Positions 1 through 10,196 of a DNA stretch of 64,000 nucleotides are shown piece after piece. Numbering within the stretch: the stretch's first letter is position 1; each line of letters opens with the position of its first letter. The translations under genes were made by a program, and so were the position numbers. The stretch is taken from the NCBI GenBank assembly GCA_030568195.1, contig JAJLTO010000018.1:1-64000 (forward strand), written 5' to 3'. A model generated the notes under the pieces. That model saw only the letters and a list, made by a program, of their open reading frames with translations. It ran no database searches and was not told the origin of the DNA. This stretch comes from Dipodascopsis uninucleata var. uninucleata (Eukaryota; Ascomycota; Lipomycetes; Lipomycetales; Lipomycetaceae).

Positions 1-120
1 TGTAACCCTATGTAACCCTATGTAACCCTATGTAACCCTATGTAACCCTATGTAACCCTATGTAACCCTATGTAACCCTATGTAACCCTATGTAACCCTA
101 TGTAACCCTATGTAACCCTA
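1..120. repeat. Telomeric repeat array (10-bp unit)
   Basis: Twelve perfect head-to-tail copies of TGTAACCCTA begin at base 1 and stop at 120, where the sequence becomes unique. On the other strand the unit is TAGGGTTACA, a G-rich telomere strand pointing out of the window, so base 1 is at or near a physical chromosome end. The unit is longer than the TTAGGG of most fungi. From memory it shares GGGTTA with the 10-mer of Yarrowia lipolytica but differs in the rest. The copies show no variation, as expected for telomerase-made DNA. The true array is probably longer and truncated by assembly. Confidence 0.97.
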
Positions 121-139
121 TTATAAACACCGCTTCTGT

Positions 140-592
140 CTGTTCTCTACTTTCCTCAAATCCCTGAACACACCCGAAACAAGCTTTAGAGCGCGCCTTG
201 CTTTGTACACGAGTGAAGGAAACACAAATATTTAGTCATAATATTAACTACTTTTTCGATATCTGCCTCTCCTATGCCTATTTATCTATATAATCCTATG
301 TAACGCGATATAACCAAACCAAAAAATCTTAAATTTTGCTTCACATACTTTAAATGGGATATGAATATCTGAAATATATGAACCTCCTCATAATCGTTTC
401 CTTCTCTTGAAATCAACAATCTCTACACTTTCCTCAAATATCAGAATACATCTCGAAAACTGCTTCTTACACGCGCATGTTGCTTCCAATATTAGTGAAA
501 CATCTTCAACCTTGTAGCTAACTACTACCATAATATAACCTATTTTTCTGACATTCTATCCTCCCATCTGTGTATTATTTAATCCTATGTAT
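140..592. repeat. Diverged subtelomeric tandem repeat (two copies)
   Basis: Two copies of a diverged sequence lie in direct orientation, about 140-300 and 412-592, offset by 276-289 bp. Both begin with CTCTAC and TTTCCTCAAAT, share a pyrimidine-rich middle and a tract ending in TATTT, and both close with AATCCTATGTA, which resembles the telomere unit. No coding potential is seen. The pattern fits a subtelomeric tandem repeat whose ends were captured telomere sequence. Divergence between copies is high, so the duplication is old. Confidence 0.6.
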
Positions 593-2085
593 CAAAGCCC
601 GACAACATTGCGATGTGGGTTCATCATATATTGATAGAACAACGGCATATTCGCAGGCAGCTGCTTTCAGTGAGATTACCTTATATCTACTAATTTATTA
701 TCTCTGATCACGTATTGTAACAACCAAGACAGACGCAATAATTTAAAAGCAAATATCTGGACGGGACAAGTTTATGTACAAAAAGATTGGCTCGAAATTG
801 TTAGTGGGAAATGGATAAGAGAGCATGAGCGAAGCAAGCCTACTGACCACTTCTTTCTTGAATGGTAAGTGCTAATTCGCTGAACTCAGTGCTCCTATAC
901 AATTTTCTCTTTGCTAAAGCTGTCCTTTGATCATGGACAGTTTTCGAAATAGTTTGCAAATATCTCCGATACCTGAACGGTGTTTGATATTTGTCTTACG
1001 AAGTGCGGCGCAGAAGTACATCAAATAAACTTATATTATAAACCTTTACGAAAAAGCTCAAGTCGCCAAGGACTATAACTTAAATAACAGTGGCAATCGG
1101 GAACATACTCGCCTCATCTTCCTTTCAGCTTGTTTAGCGAACATGAATATAGAATCATAGGATTAGTCGTACTCGATTACACAAAATATCATACTCATAG
1201 GTACACTACAAGGTGCTGAATTTAAACTAAACAATAGCATGCTTATGATAAATATAATCGCATTTTCTACATAGGCTTGATACTATTCTTTGGCAACATA
1301 GCTGAATTGCAATTTTGTATCACTCTCATATGCAATAGGCTGACAGTTGAGGTTAGCATAAAAGTATCAAAAACTTGGCCGCTGCTCATCATTTTGACCT
1401 TTAAGAACTTTTTTTTTGCAAGGGCTAATTTCATATGACGAAATTTAACAGCACAAATTTGTTTGGCTCGAGTGTATCGCAGACCCCAGAAATCTAATGA
1501 CTTACATATGAGACAACATATTCTATGATATACGTTACATATAGTCGAGCTAAGCGAATCTCTTCCCGTTATTTGTTGATAAAGATAGATATATGGTCAT
1601 TGAAATATATATATAAATAAAGAAAGAAAAAGATAACAAAATGATAGAAATTAATCATATATCTACTTATCAATCAAAAACAGTACGCATAGCAATGTAA
1701 GACACACATATTGATAAAGAATAGAATGTTAAGCTCCAAATTGAGGTGAGCAGAGAAATATACGATCTTCTGAAGTAGTAATTTATTGGTTAGTGCGGCC
1801 ATATTTTAGCTACGGCACAGACCTTTTGCACGGGCCAAGACTTTGTGACCTTAAATGAACCGTTCTGCGCTGCTTGAATTTACGATAAACATGAACTTCT
1901 CTAAGCTTGAAAAAAATAAAGCAAACTTGGACAATTTGTAGCGACAAGCTCCAGCACTTATAAATATGGGTCTTTATCTCGCAACTGCCTTAAATTGCTG
2001 GTCCATATTTACCTGACTTTCGATTATATCATCCAAGTCTTTAGATCAGGAGCTCAAGATAGAAATTCTCCAAGTCAACTCCGCT
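593..2085. other. Gene-free subtelomeric spacer and OPT promoter region
   Basis: AT-rich sequence with no reading frame that looks like a protein. An A/T-rich stretch lies near 1600-1640. The last 150 bases contain a TATA element for the downstream OPT transporter. No transposon, tRNA or repeat was recognised here apart from the repeat ending at 592. Confidence 0.6.
1959..1966 (+). promoter_or_regulatory. TATA box of first OPT gene
   Basis: Perfect TATAAATA, 120 bp upstream of the ATG at 2086. This is the usual yeast spacing, and it supports the first ATG as the start of the transporter gene. Confidence 0.55.
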
Positions 2086-4677
2086 ATGAGAGTTGACGTT
2101 GCCCCTGAAGCTGCAAAGAAAATGGAGTCAAGCACGAATTTTGATCCTTCCGTCAATTATACTGAAAAGGTCAAAGAAAAGGGAGTCACTGTCAAAACGT
2201 TCCAGAGGTACGAAGACAGAGACACTATTATAGATCGGATCAAACACTCGGATGATCTAGAAGATGTACTTGATGAAGATGTCGATTTTATTATCGAAAA
2301 GCTTGCCACCATGGAGAATACGGAAGCCATAGATATTCTCAATGATGCTCTTATTTACTATGACGATGACATTAACTTCCCTAGAAAGACACATGAGCGA
2401 ATCAGATTGCTATTGCAAGGCGAAGAGGCATATGGTATGGGATCGGCCATGTATGACTTGGATCTGAGGTTACAAGCAACTTTAATGAAATATCACTCAC
2501 CTTATCCGGAAGTTAGAGCGGTATGTAGCCCCATTGATGATCCTACGATGCAGGTTGAGACGTTTCGTGTATACTTGATAGGTTGTATCTGGACTGGATT
2601 CGCGGCATTTGTAAACACTATGATTTACTTCCGCCAGCCACATTTCAGTCTCACTTCTCAGGTAGTTCAGCTGTTGATTTATCCTTCTGGTGTATTATAC
2701 TCCAAGGTGATCCCCAATTGTCGCATTGGCACTAGAAAATATGGATTTGATCTTAATCCTGGTCCATGGACATTTAAGGAGCAGATGCTGGCTACAATAA
2801 TGGCGAACGCTGGTGTCAGTATTATGAATGCGATGTATTATACCCCTACTGTCAGAAATGAGCAATTTTACGGATTAACTTGGGTTACATATGGTTACAA
2901 TGTCTTGATAGGATTTGCAACGCAGACATTTGGTTTGAGTGTCGCAGGAATGCTTAGAAGATGGGTTATTTATCCTTCAAGAGCTGTGTGGCCTACAATT
3001 CTCCCAACACTTCAGCTTAATAGAACATTGATTCTTCCTAGAAAGAAGTCTAACGTTCATGGATGGACTATCACTGGATATAAATTTTTCTACGTTACTA
3101 TGGGATGTGCATTCATATACTTCTTTATTCCAAACTACTTGTTTACAGCTCTAAGTTTGTTCAACTGGATGACATGGATTGCACCGCAGAACAAAAATTT
3201 AGCAATTATTACTGGTTCTCGACTTGGTCTCGGTTTCAATCCTATAAGCAGCTTTGACTGGACTGTAGTCAACTATTCGTCACCGCTAATTGTTCCATTT
3301 TATACCGTTTTAAATCGGTATATTGGCACGATCATTGGGGGTGTCGCAGTTGCCATTATATATTACACTAATTATATGTATGCTGGTTATATGCCAATTA
3401 ACACGGCATCTGTCTATGATAGATTTGGAAAAGCCTATAATATTACGCGAGTGCAGACAAACGGTAGATTTGACCTTCAAAAATATATGAATTACTCACA
3501 GCCTTTTATGTCCGCTGGACATCTTCTATACAGTGGTGCTACATATGCAGTTGCGACTTTCGGCTTCGTATACGTCATCCTGAACGAGTGGAAAGCATTC
3601 AAATTGGCTTTTATTGGAGTATACAGAGGGATAAAAGAAAGAAAATCATCGAATTATGAACAATACAATGACCCAATATCTCGGCATATGCGCAACTATC
3701 CAGAGGTTCCAGATTGGTGGTATTTAATTTGGCTATTTGTTTCGTTGGGACTGGCAATAGTGGCTATTCGTTGCTTTCCAACTGAAGTCCCGATATGGGT
3801 CTTGATTGCAACGTTCGTGATTACTGTCGCAATGATTATTCCGAGTATGGTTATGTACGCATCTACCGGTTATCTAATGACTGTGTACCTTCTTGGCACC
3901 CTATTAGGCGGTTACTGGGTTCCTGGAAGTGGGATTGCTTGTATATATACGAGAATGTTTGGATATAGCATTGATGAACAGGCTGAAAGTTACGTTGGAG
4001 ATCAAAAGTTAGGCCATTATGCAAAGATTCCTCCTAGATCAGTATACAGAGCTCAATTTGCAGCGACAGTTGTTCAGGTGTTCGCGTCAGCAGGCGGATG
4101 GCAGATGTTGCAGGATGGTGTTGCAGGATTATGCACATACGATCAAGTGTCTAGATTTACATGTCCATTTTCGCACACGTTGTTCAGTGAAAGTGTAATG
4201 ATTGGGTTAATCGGACCAAAGAGAACATTTGATCAGTTGTATCCTATTCTTAAATACGCGTTTTTAATGGGAGCTCTCTTTGCAGTACCATGTTGGTATA
4301 TTAGATTAAAATTCCCTGCACTTAGATACTGGCATCCGGTTATCATGCTCGGGGGATTTTCAAGGTATGGTACAACCTATAATCTTTCTTATTATACTCC
4401 TGGATTCTATGCTGCTTGGGTATTTAATTACTATATCCGGGGTCGATATGTTGCGTGGTGGGCGAAGTACAATTATTTACTCTCGTCTGGGCTTACTGCC
4501 GGAGTGGCATTTTGCGGCATTTTGATTTTTGTGGCACTGCAGTACAAACCTAAGCAGCTAAACTGGTGGGGAAATAGTGTATCGACAGCGGGGCTTGATT
4601 CTGGTCAGTCGACTGCAATTCTTGGTATTCCTGAGGATCGTGGATATTTTGGTCCAGATGCTGGCACTTGGTATTGA
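2086..4677 (+). CDS. OPT-family oligopeptide transporter, paralog 1
   Basis: Proton-coupled plasma-membrane transporter of the oligopeptide transporter family (OPT, TC 2.A.67), whose yeast members take up tetra/pentapeptides and glutathione. The 863-residue length is near Opt2 of Saccharomyces. After a charged acidic N-terminus comes the block SPYPEVRAV (from about residue 138), then NPGPW (about 224), NWMTWIAPQN, GLGFNP, the family signature KIPPR (about 647-651) and YNLSYYTPGF near the end, with many hydrophobic segments. The start at 2086 follows a TATA box; an in-frame ATG twelve codons later is an alternative. It is one of four paralogs here and the gene closest to the telomere. The frame is intact with no intron. 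Family assignment is certain; whether it carries glutathione, peptides or another substrate cannot be read from sequence. Confidence 0.95.
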   Translation: MRVDVAPEAAKKMESSTNFDPSVNYTEKVKEKGVTVKTFQRYEDRDTIIDRIKHSDDLEDVLDEDVDFIIEKLATMENTEAIDILNDALIYYDDDINFPRKTHERIRLLLQGEEAYGMGSAMYDLDLRLQATLMKYHSPYPEVRAVCSPIDDPTMQVETFRVYLIGCIWTGFAAFVNTMIYFRQPHFSLTSQVVQLLIYPSGVLYSKVIPNCRIGTRKYGFDLNPGPWTFKEQMLATIMANAGVSIMNAMYYTPTVRNEQFYGLTWVTYGYNVLIGFATQTFGLSVAGMLRRWVIYPSRAVWPTILPTLQLNRTLILPRKKSNVHGWTITGYKFFYVTMGCAFIYFFIPNYLFTALSLFNWMTWIAPQNKNLAIITGSRLGLGFNPISSFDWTVVNYSSPLIVPFYTVLNRYIGTIIGGVAVAIIYYTNYMYAGYMPINTASVYDRFGKAYNITRVQTNGRFDLQKYMNYSQPFMSAGHLLYSGATYAVATFGFVYVILNEWKAFKLAFIGVYRGIKERKSSNYEQYNDPISRHMRNYPEVPDWWYLIWLFVSLGLAIVAIRCFPTEVPIWVLIATFVITVAMIIPSMVMYASTGYLMTVYLLGTLLGGYWVPGSGIACIYTRMFGYSIDEQAESYVGDQKLGHYAKIPPRSVYRAQFAATVVQVFASAGGWQMLQDGVAGLCTYDQVSRFTCPFSHTLFSESVMIGLIGPKRTFDQLYPILKYAFLMGALFAVPCWYIRLKFPALRYWHPVIMLGGFSRYGTTYNLSYYTPGFYAAWVFNYYIRGRYVAWWAKYNYLLSSGLTAGVAFCGILIFVALQYKPKQLNWWGNSVSTAGLDSGQSTAILGIPEDRGYFGPDAGTWY

Positions 4678-5866
4678 GCGTTGTTGATACAGACATCTTT
4701 AAGAGGATTATGCTGGTAGCCTAAAACGTATTTATGATATTGATCGGATAGAGTTTTCTTGAAACTCGCGAAATTAGACTAGACTTTGAGTTTGATATTA
4801 TATATGATAAATACATTTTTAATTGTCCTCAAGAAGTAGTATATATCCATTGGTCACCTTAGTATAATGGACATTTGTCCCGCGGGAGAAACCTGCGAGA
4901 AGACATAAGTAATCATAAAGCATTGGCCGTTCTTATAGGAAATAACGTTAGTCCACGCTAAATTAGCTTAAAACATTAAAGATACGATAGAAGCGCGATG
5001 CACCATGTTAGGTGCACTTAAGGAAAAGTTACAAGTATACCATAGGTTTAGTCGAATATCAAGTCTTATGTGATTTGTTAATGAGATTAGATACGGGTTG
5101 ATCAGAATCAGATATTTTTACGTTGAAAGTTATGATCGGACAATTTTAATTCTTTTTATTTCGTGCAAGATTGTTATACCAAGCTTTTAAACCGTTTTGA
5201 GATCTTTGAGAGGCCGTTTATTAGCAACTAAAAGTTGCATGGAAATTGTTTCTGTTGTCATCGAATAAGATACATAAACTTGTCACTGCTGAACCTTTAT
5301 AGTACGGATCTAGCTTTGGTTAGATACTTGACAGAAATTGGTGACGCAGATATGAAATATTTCGGTTAATCATGATATATGACATGTACTTGACGTGAAA
5401 TCCTTCTCGGACGATCTAGTTCTAATAGCTGGGGTATATTGGGCTTCCAGCTTACTATAGGTTTATAGCTACAATTTATTTATATTTATTGTATTTTGGT
5501 ACTACTATTCGAATACACAGCCGATTGCTTTCTCTTTGTACGCATCATATCAATGTACGCTGTTTCTATGTTTGTGTATATTGCAGCACATCTGATTAAG
5601 TTCATACTTTCAGCGTATCAGGGTTGGTTAGTTACCCTAAGGACAATTCTTAATTCAAATTAACTTCAATAATTTCTGAACTTTGGAAGTAAGTCATCAA
5701 ACAACCAATTTGCTTATGCAAGTTTATTTTTCAACGGGATTGTAGAACACTAAACAGATTCCGCTCGACTCTCGGAACGAGGATTACATTCGACTGCTTT
5801 TCGTAGTTTATCATAACCACGTATAAAAAAAATTTGGAAAGCATCTAAATTTCGACTATTATAATC
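4678..5866. other. Spacer with tRNA-like fragment, otherwise empty
   Basis: AT-rich, with no supported coding sequence. Apart from the tRNA-Asp-like fragment at 4852-4905, nothing recognisable is present. Confidence 0.55.
4852..4905 (+). pseudogene. tRNA-Asp-like remnant
   Basis: The stretch contains TAGTATAATGG, identical to the D-arm/A-box of many fungal tRNA-Asp genes, followed closely by TTTGTCCCGCGGGAGA, which resembles the anticodon arm with a GTC anticodon and the variable loop. The D-loop to anticodon spacing is too short. No B-box (GGTTCRANNCC) and no closing acceptor stem follow. It looks like a decayed tRNA gene, or a chance match to its 5' half. Confidence 0.35.
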
Positions 5867-6175
5867 TTAAGCATCGCCAGCCTCTTTGTCGTGAATAATG
5901 CCCTCCATGACGACAAGCTTCGGATTATATTCCGTGTCTAATCCAAGTTGAGCGTATATTGCATTCATTAGAGCTGCATCTTTGCTCCCAACAGTACCAC
6001 CAAATATGCGGTCCATTTCTTCAATAGGCTCACTTCCAGTTTCGGCAACTATTTTTTTCTTTCTGTTAATTTAATGAGGAGCATCATGAACCCATATCTG
6101 CACTCACGAAAAAAGTAGACCGCAATAAACATAATTAAGGACGCAAAGAAAATATATACCCTATTTAGCCGTCGG
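5867..6175 (-). pseudogene. C-terminal remnant of an MFS sugar-type transporter
   Basis: The minus strand reads an open tail with the features of the end of a sugar-porter MFS protein: a last membrane segment YIFFASLIMFIAVYFF (about 6115-6165), then AETG...EEMDRIFGG and a hydrophilic end stopping at TAA (5867-5869). The two parts join if a 45-bp intron with donor GTGAGT (6107-6102) and acceptor AACAG (ending 6063) is removed. The rest of the protein is missing: upstream sequence has stops and no earlier membrane segments can be followed. I infer a decayed transporter of which only the 3' end is readable. Confidence 0.5.
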
Positions 6176-7809
6176 CAACATGGGTGTTGCCATCTTTCCA
6201 ACGATTAAGTCCTGAGAATATGCGAATTTTAATTGCCATTTATTCTCTTTGGTAACAATATATAGGTCTTGTCATCATTCAATTAGTGGAAATACTAGCC
6301 TTTAACGCAGAAGAACGAACCAAAGGTAGAAAAATATTTCGGATTAAGTGATTGAAAGCATTTAGAATCTTCATTAGTTTATTGTGCTTCATGTTTCTTA
6401 CCTCAACTACCCAGATCGTGGGACCTCAGAGTAGCCGCAAATCCTATCGCATAGACATAAATCGTTATTATGGTACTAGTCCAGGCACTAATGTTATTAA
6501 TAAAAACTTCTCAAACTATATCCAGAAGCTCTCACTTATAAATTGACTAGCAGTTAATAATAGCAACTACTCCAGTTGCTAGGAGCGCAATTTGCCATGA
6601 TCCAACTCCAAGGTCATCAAAGATTGTCGGTGTGTCTTGGATAAATTATTTAAGAAACATATGACTCCAGAATAAAAGGTGGTCCACCTGAGTGATTATG
6701 CGACTACATTGCTGATTGCCTGAAATTCTTCATCGACGAAGTCAATGAATCTGGGAATCTATAATCGGAGTGTACATTCGGTTATCCGTGCACCTGAGTA
6801 GCTCTTTGCGATGCTAAGAGGATCTTCATCGATGTCTTCATTTACAAGCAAACTTCAATTGATAACGGTCTCGTTCAGCGGAGGACAAAAAGGCTTTGAC
6901 ATCAATGATGTGGAAGGATTTGATGTTCAGCCTATGTAAGTTCCTATTCATGTAAGGGGCCTGATAAACGATACAACCCGGCACCGTTGTTGTGTCACAT
7001 TATACAGATCCCCAAACAATGAGAACTGTGATTTTTGGCGCTGGATGTAATACTGCTTAGCTTGAGGATATCGGTAATATTCCCAAGTTGGGCCTCACTG
7101 CTCTTCCACCAGAAACACTTATGGTTACAAACTGTGAATGGGAGCATTTGACAATGAGCACGTAGTCCTTCTCGATAATTTTACGGCGAGTACCGGATAA
7201 AAATCTTCCCTCGTTCCAATCAGCAGATTTTTGAAAAGATGATTGCTGCTCTTGATTTGGGATAAATATACCGGCTAGCTTTTTTTAATCTTTATTCTAA
7301 AATGTCATATTTCTGGGTCAAAACGTGGAAAATCTAAAAACCATTTGTGGAAGATTGAAAATTTAGAATACTGGTTCTGGCGTTTGTACTTTTTAAATTT
7401 CCCGATATAAACGAGTTTCTCCATAAATGATCACGTTAATTTTTAATATCTGTCCCGCCATGTTATAAAGTCCACATAACCATTGCACAATCCTGAAATG
7501 CATTGCTATAACGAATAATATTGTGCATCACGCCGCCACCATTTGACGAGAGCAACATAATGAATATCAAAATGACATATTGCAAGTGAGCTTAGCACGC
7601 GTGGTTAATATTCTAACTGGTTTGCGAGAGAACTATATCCACAATCTGGTCGTTAATAATGGCAGGTGACGTCGGAAATAACTTGTCTCCTAGAACCGGT
7701 AATATGAGTTAAATTTTCTTCACGGTCGCTCTAGTTTAATAAGCGCTGTATGTGTCAACTGCCTAAACCATCTTTAGCTGGCTACTCGACTATTCAGGTA
7801 GTATGGTAA
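6176..7809. other. Spacer with unidentified coding scraps
   Basis: No intact gene. A short frame at 6352-6546 lacks family features. A possible coding remnant lies at 6870-7150 and is listed separately. The rest is AT-rich without recognisable structure. Confidence 0.45.
6870..7150 (+). pseudogene. Unidentified coding remnant with intron-like break
   Basis: The plus strand reads SFSGGQKGFDINDVEGFD up to a GTAAGT at about 6939. After an acceptor-like TTATACAG near 7009 comes a second stretch starting MRTVIFGAGCNT (ATG at 7019), continuing past one in-frame stop into IPKLGLTALPPETLMVTN and ending in stops. The composition is protein-like rather than random, but I do not recognise the family. 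I infer a decayed host gene; the boundaries are approximate. Confidence 0.3.
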
Positions 7810-7990
7810 ATATACATAAAGCGATTTTTGAGTTCTTCGAAATCGGTAGTGCGCCGCGCCAAAATCACAGCTACTCGCAGTTTCAATGCATCTCATCACA
7901 GAAGAATATTGTCTGCTCCTTTAGTTTCTATGCCTGTCCTGAGTCTGCTAGAAATGGCAGTTATCGTGCCATACAGAATACCAGTTGACA
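7810..7990 (+). pseudogene. Possible ribosomal protein L26 (uL24) remnant
   Basis: In the frame through 7828 the translation reads KRFLSSSKSVVRRAK, a few residues later RSFNASHHRRILSAPL. This parallels the N-terminus of eukaryotic L26: basic residues, then HFNAPSHIRR, then SAPLSKEL. After SAPL the resemblance seems to continue in another frame (PESARNGSYRAIQ against KELRQKYNVRSMP). There is no ATG at the expected place, and nothing of the conserved KOW region is readable. It would be a decayed partial copy. The match rests on about 30 residues, so it may be fortuitous. Confidence 0.35.
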
Positions 7991-10196
7991 GCTGCCTGGT
8001 AAAGCGTACTTTAAATCCTTCATCCCATCGCAGGCGGTTTTATAGCCGTTTAGCCAATCGTTTTTTAGTCGGACGACTCGGAGATAAGGTCCTGCATGCT
8101 TCTCCCGTGGTACAAAATGCAAATCTTATGTACCGCATTGCGCCTAATAATATGACCATTTTAATAATATATAGCAGCGGACTGAATTACTATGTTGCAA
8201 CAATGTTGTAAAAATTACCATAGAAAATCAAGGATGTATTAGGGCTATTAAAGTTTAATGCTGAAATTTACGATTAAGCAAGGTTGATGATGATGCCTTT
8301 ATACTATCTTCCTTTTAGGCATTCATTGCTATTATGAGCTACTCAAAAAAATTCATTCGCAAACTGTAAACAATAATAGATTTCCGCTGTTGAGCAAGTC
8401 CAGAAAATACCTACGCCTACTAACGATCTGTAACATCTTTATCAACTTATAGTTATTTTCTCCATGACGAATATGATTTTTGCTCTTCATGATTATCTGT
8501 GCTAGTATATCTCTCCAGAACATAATCTATTAGCCACTTGTAAATGAGGCGAAATATCCTATAAATACATTATATCTAATTGGTCGTAGCAATTCTCTCG
8601 GCAGATTACATGACTGTATTCGGTTAGGAGTATTTAGAGAAAGAGCTTTATATAGCTAATCCATCAAAATCACTGATAGCTATTTCATCAAATCAGTTGA
8701 CTTGGCAATAATTCCAATAGACAATGAATGCTATTTGAGTGCCGAGGGCCATTAAGGCTCCTTAGTCAATTATTCGATCTAACAAATACTTGGAACAAGG
8801 AGATAAGCGGAATATTTTTTGCACCGTGCCTTCTGAAACTTGGGACTTGGTCCAACATAAGTGAGACTAATACTAATAAGGCGGTACAAGTCATCTGGTG
8901 CAAAACTCGAAAAGTTGGCTCATTATGTTAAAGATAATTCTAGTTACAAATGTCAGGTGCTGGAGAGGTCTAATTAATTATAGAGCTTTCTGAATAGACT
9001 TATTATCTGTGGAATATATCTAAGTTTTTCGTTTTTATTTAGATTCTTGACTTCTGTCAAGGGTTAGCCGTATGATGAGGTTAAGATTCCACAGTCCACT
9101 GAGTGCACCACTGCCGCAGTCTTCTTATACACTACGTTTCTCTATTTCTGTCCTTATACAGTCTTATGAAATAGATTACATGTCTGGTATTTTAATACAT
9201 AATATTCATACCTTAATTATCCTTTTGCTCGAAGCGCAAAAAATACGTGAAAGCCAAGTTTGTAGCTCTGTCTAACACATACTGATAATTGTAAGCACTA
9301 TTGGGCTATAGGTCTCCGCTAAGAATCCCTTCAGGTCAGCTTCAGAGACTTATCGCCATGAGATAATCAGGCTTCAGCAGCAATATATTGTGATAGCTTA
9401 AGCTATATATGGAATAATGGTCATATTATTTGACGCGAGAAACCTCATCTGGCTTATCTCTCCGAGCCAAGAAATATAACCAAAAGGGCTCTAGGTCTTG
9501 GTTGGCATTTTCTTCTGTCACGGAACCTCTAGGATTCCAGTATCATGATTGGCACATTTCCTTTGGAAGAAGTATGCATAAACTCCTGCCTTCTTGTCAT
9601 TCTGCATCATCTGTGTGAGCAGTATAGACGGACGTATAGTCTTGAGCTATCAAAAATTATGATGAATGGGTGACCGTGCTTTAAACTCTCGTAAGCGGTC
9701 GAACGCACGGTACATAGTTTAATTGGCAGAATAAAACTTACGATTCAATTACTAATGCCACGACTGAAAACTACTTTCGCGAGGACTTATAGTTCTACAA
9801 AAATCTTAGAAATGGTTGTGCTATTTAAATCTACTTGGTGTCAGAGGAGTTTTATCATGATTGATAAGATTATTTACCTGGGAGAGAAAGTTAGTAAAGC
9901 GGAGAGAGCCAAGAAATATGAAGTTTCCAAGATCTACCTAACTAGTATCATTTTTTGTAACAGTCATTAATCAAATTTAGAGGTTATCAAGCGTTTCTTA
10001 ATATGTTCCTATCAGAGCAGAATCAGTTTAAGGAGCAACATGCTTTATTATAAGAGCAAAGTCTCATTGATAAGTATGAGAAATGAGTATGAGCTCAAGG
10101 TTTAAGAACAAGTCGAATTCCCGAGTAGTGATCGTCTTATTCTAGGTAACCATATTTACACTGTCAATTCAGTGAATATACACGCTCTATCTCAAA
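7991..10196. other. Gene-free spacer upstream of second OPT gene
   Basis: Only short frames of under 130 codons, most without a good start codon or protein-like composition. No RNA gene or repeat was recognised. The last few hundred bases presumably hold the promoter of the OPT gene at 10197, but no clear TATA element is visible. Confidence 0.55.

Noticed and set aside
5628-5642. Telomere-like TTACCCTAAG
   Set aside because: A single partial match with no array.
6352-6546. 64-codon frame as a small secreted protein
   Set aside because: It has a hydrophobic start but no promoter, no homology signal and no supporting context.
7803-8211. Intact small protein-coding gene
   Set aside because: The 127-codon frame starts with TTG and its later part is not protein-like. 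Only the first 60 codons hint at an L26 remnant.
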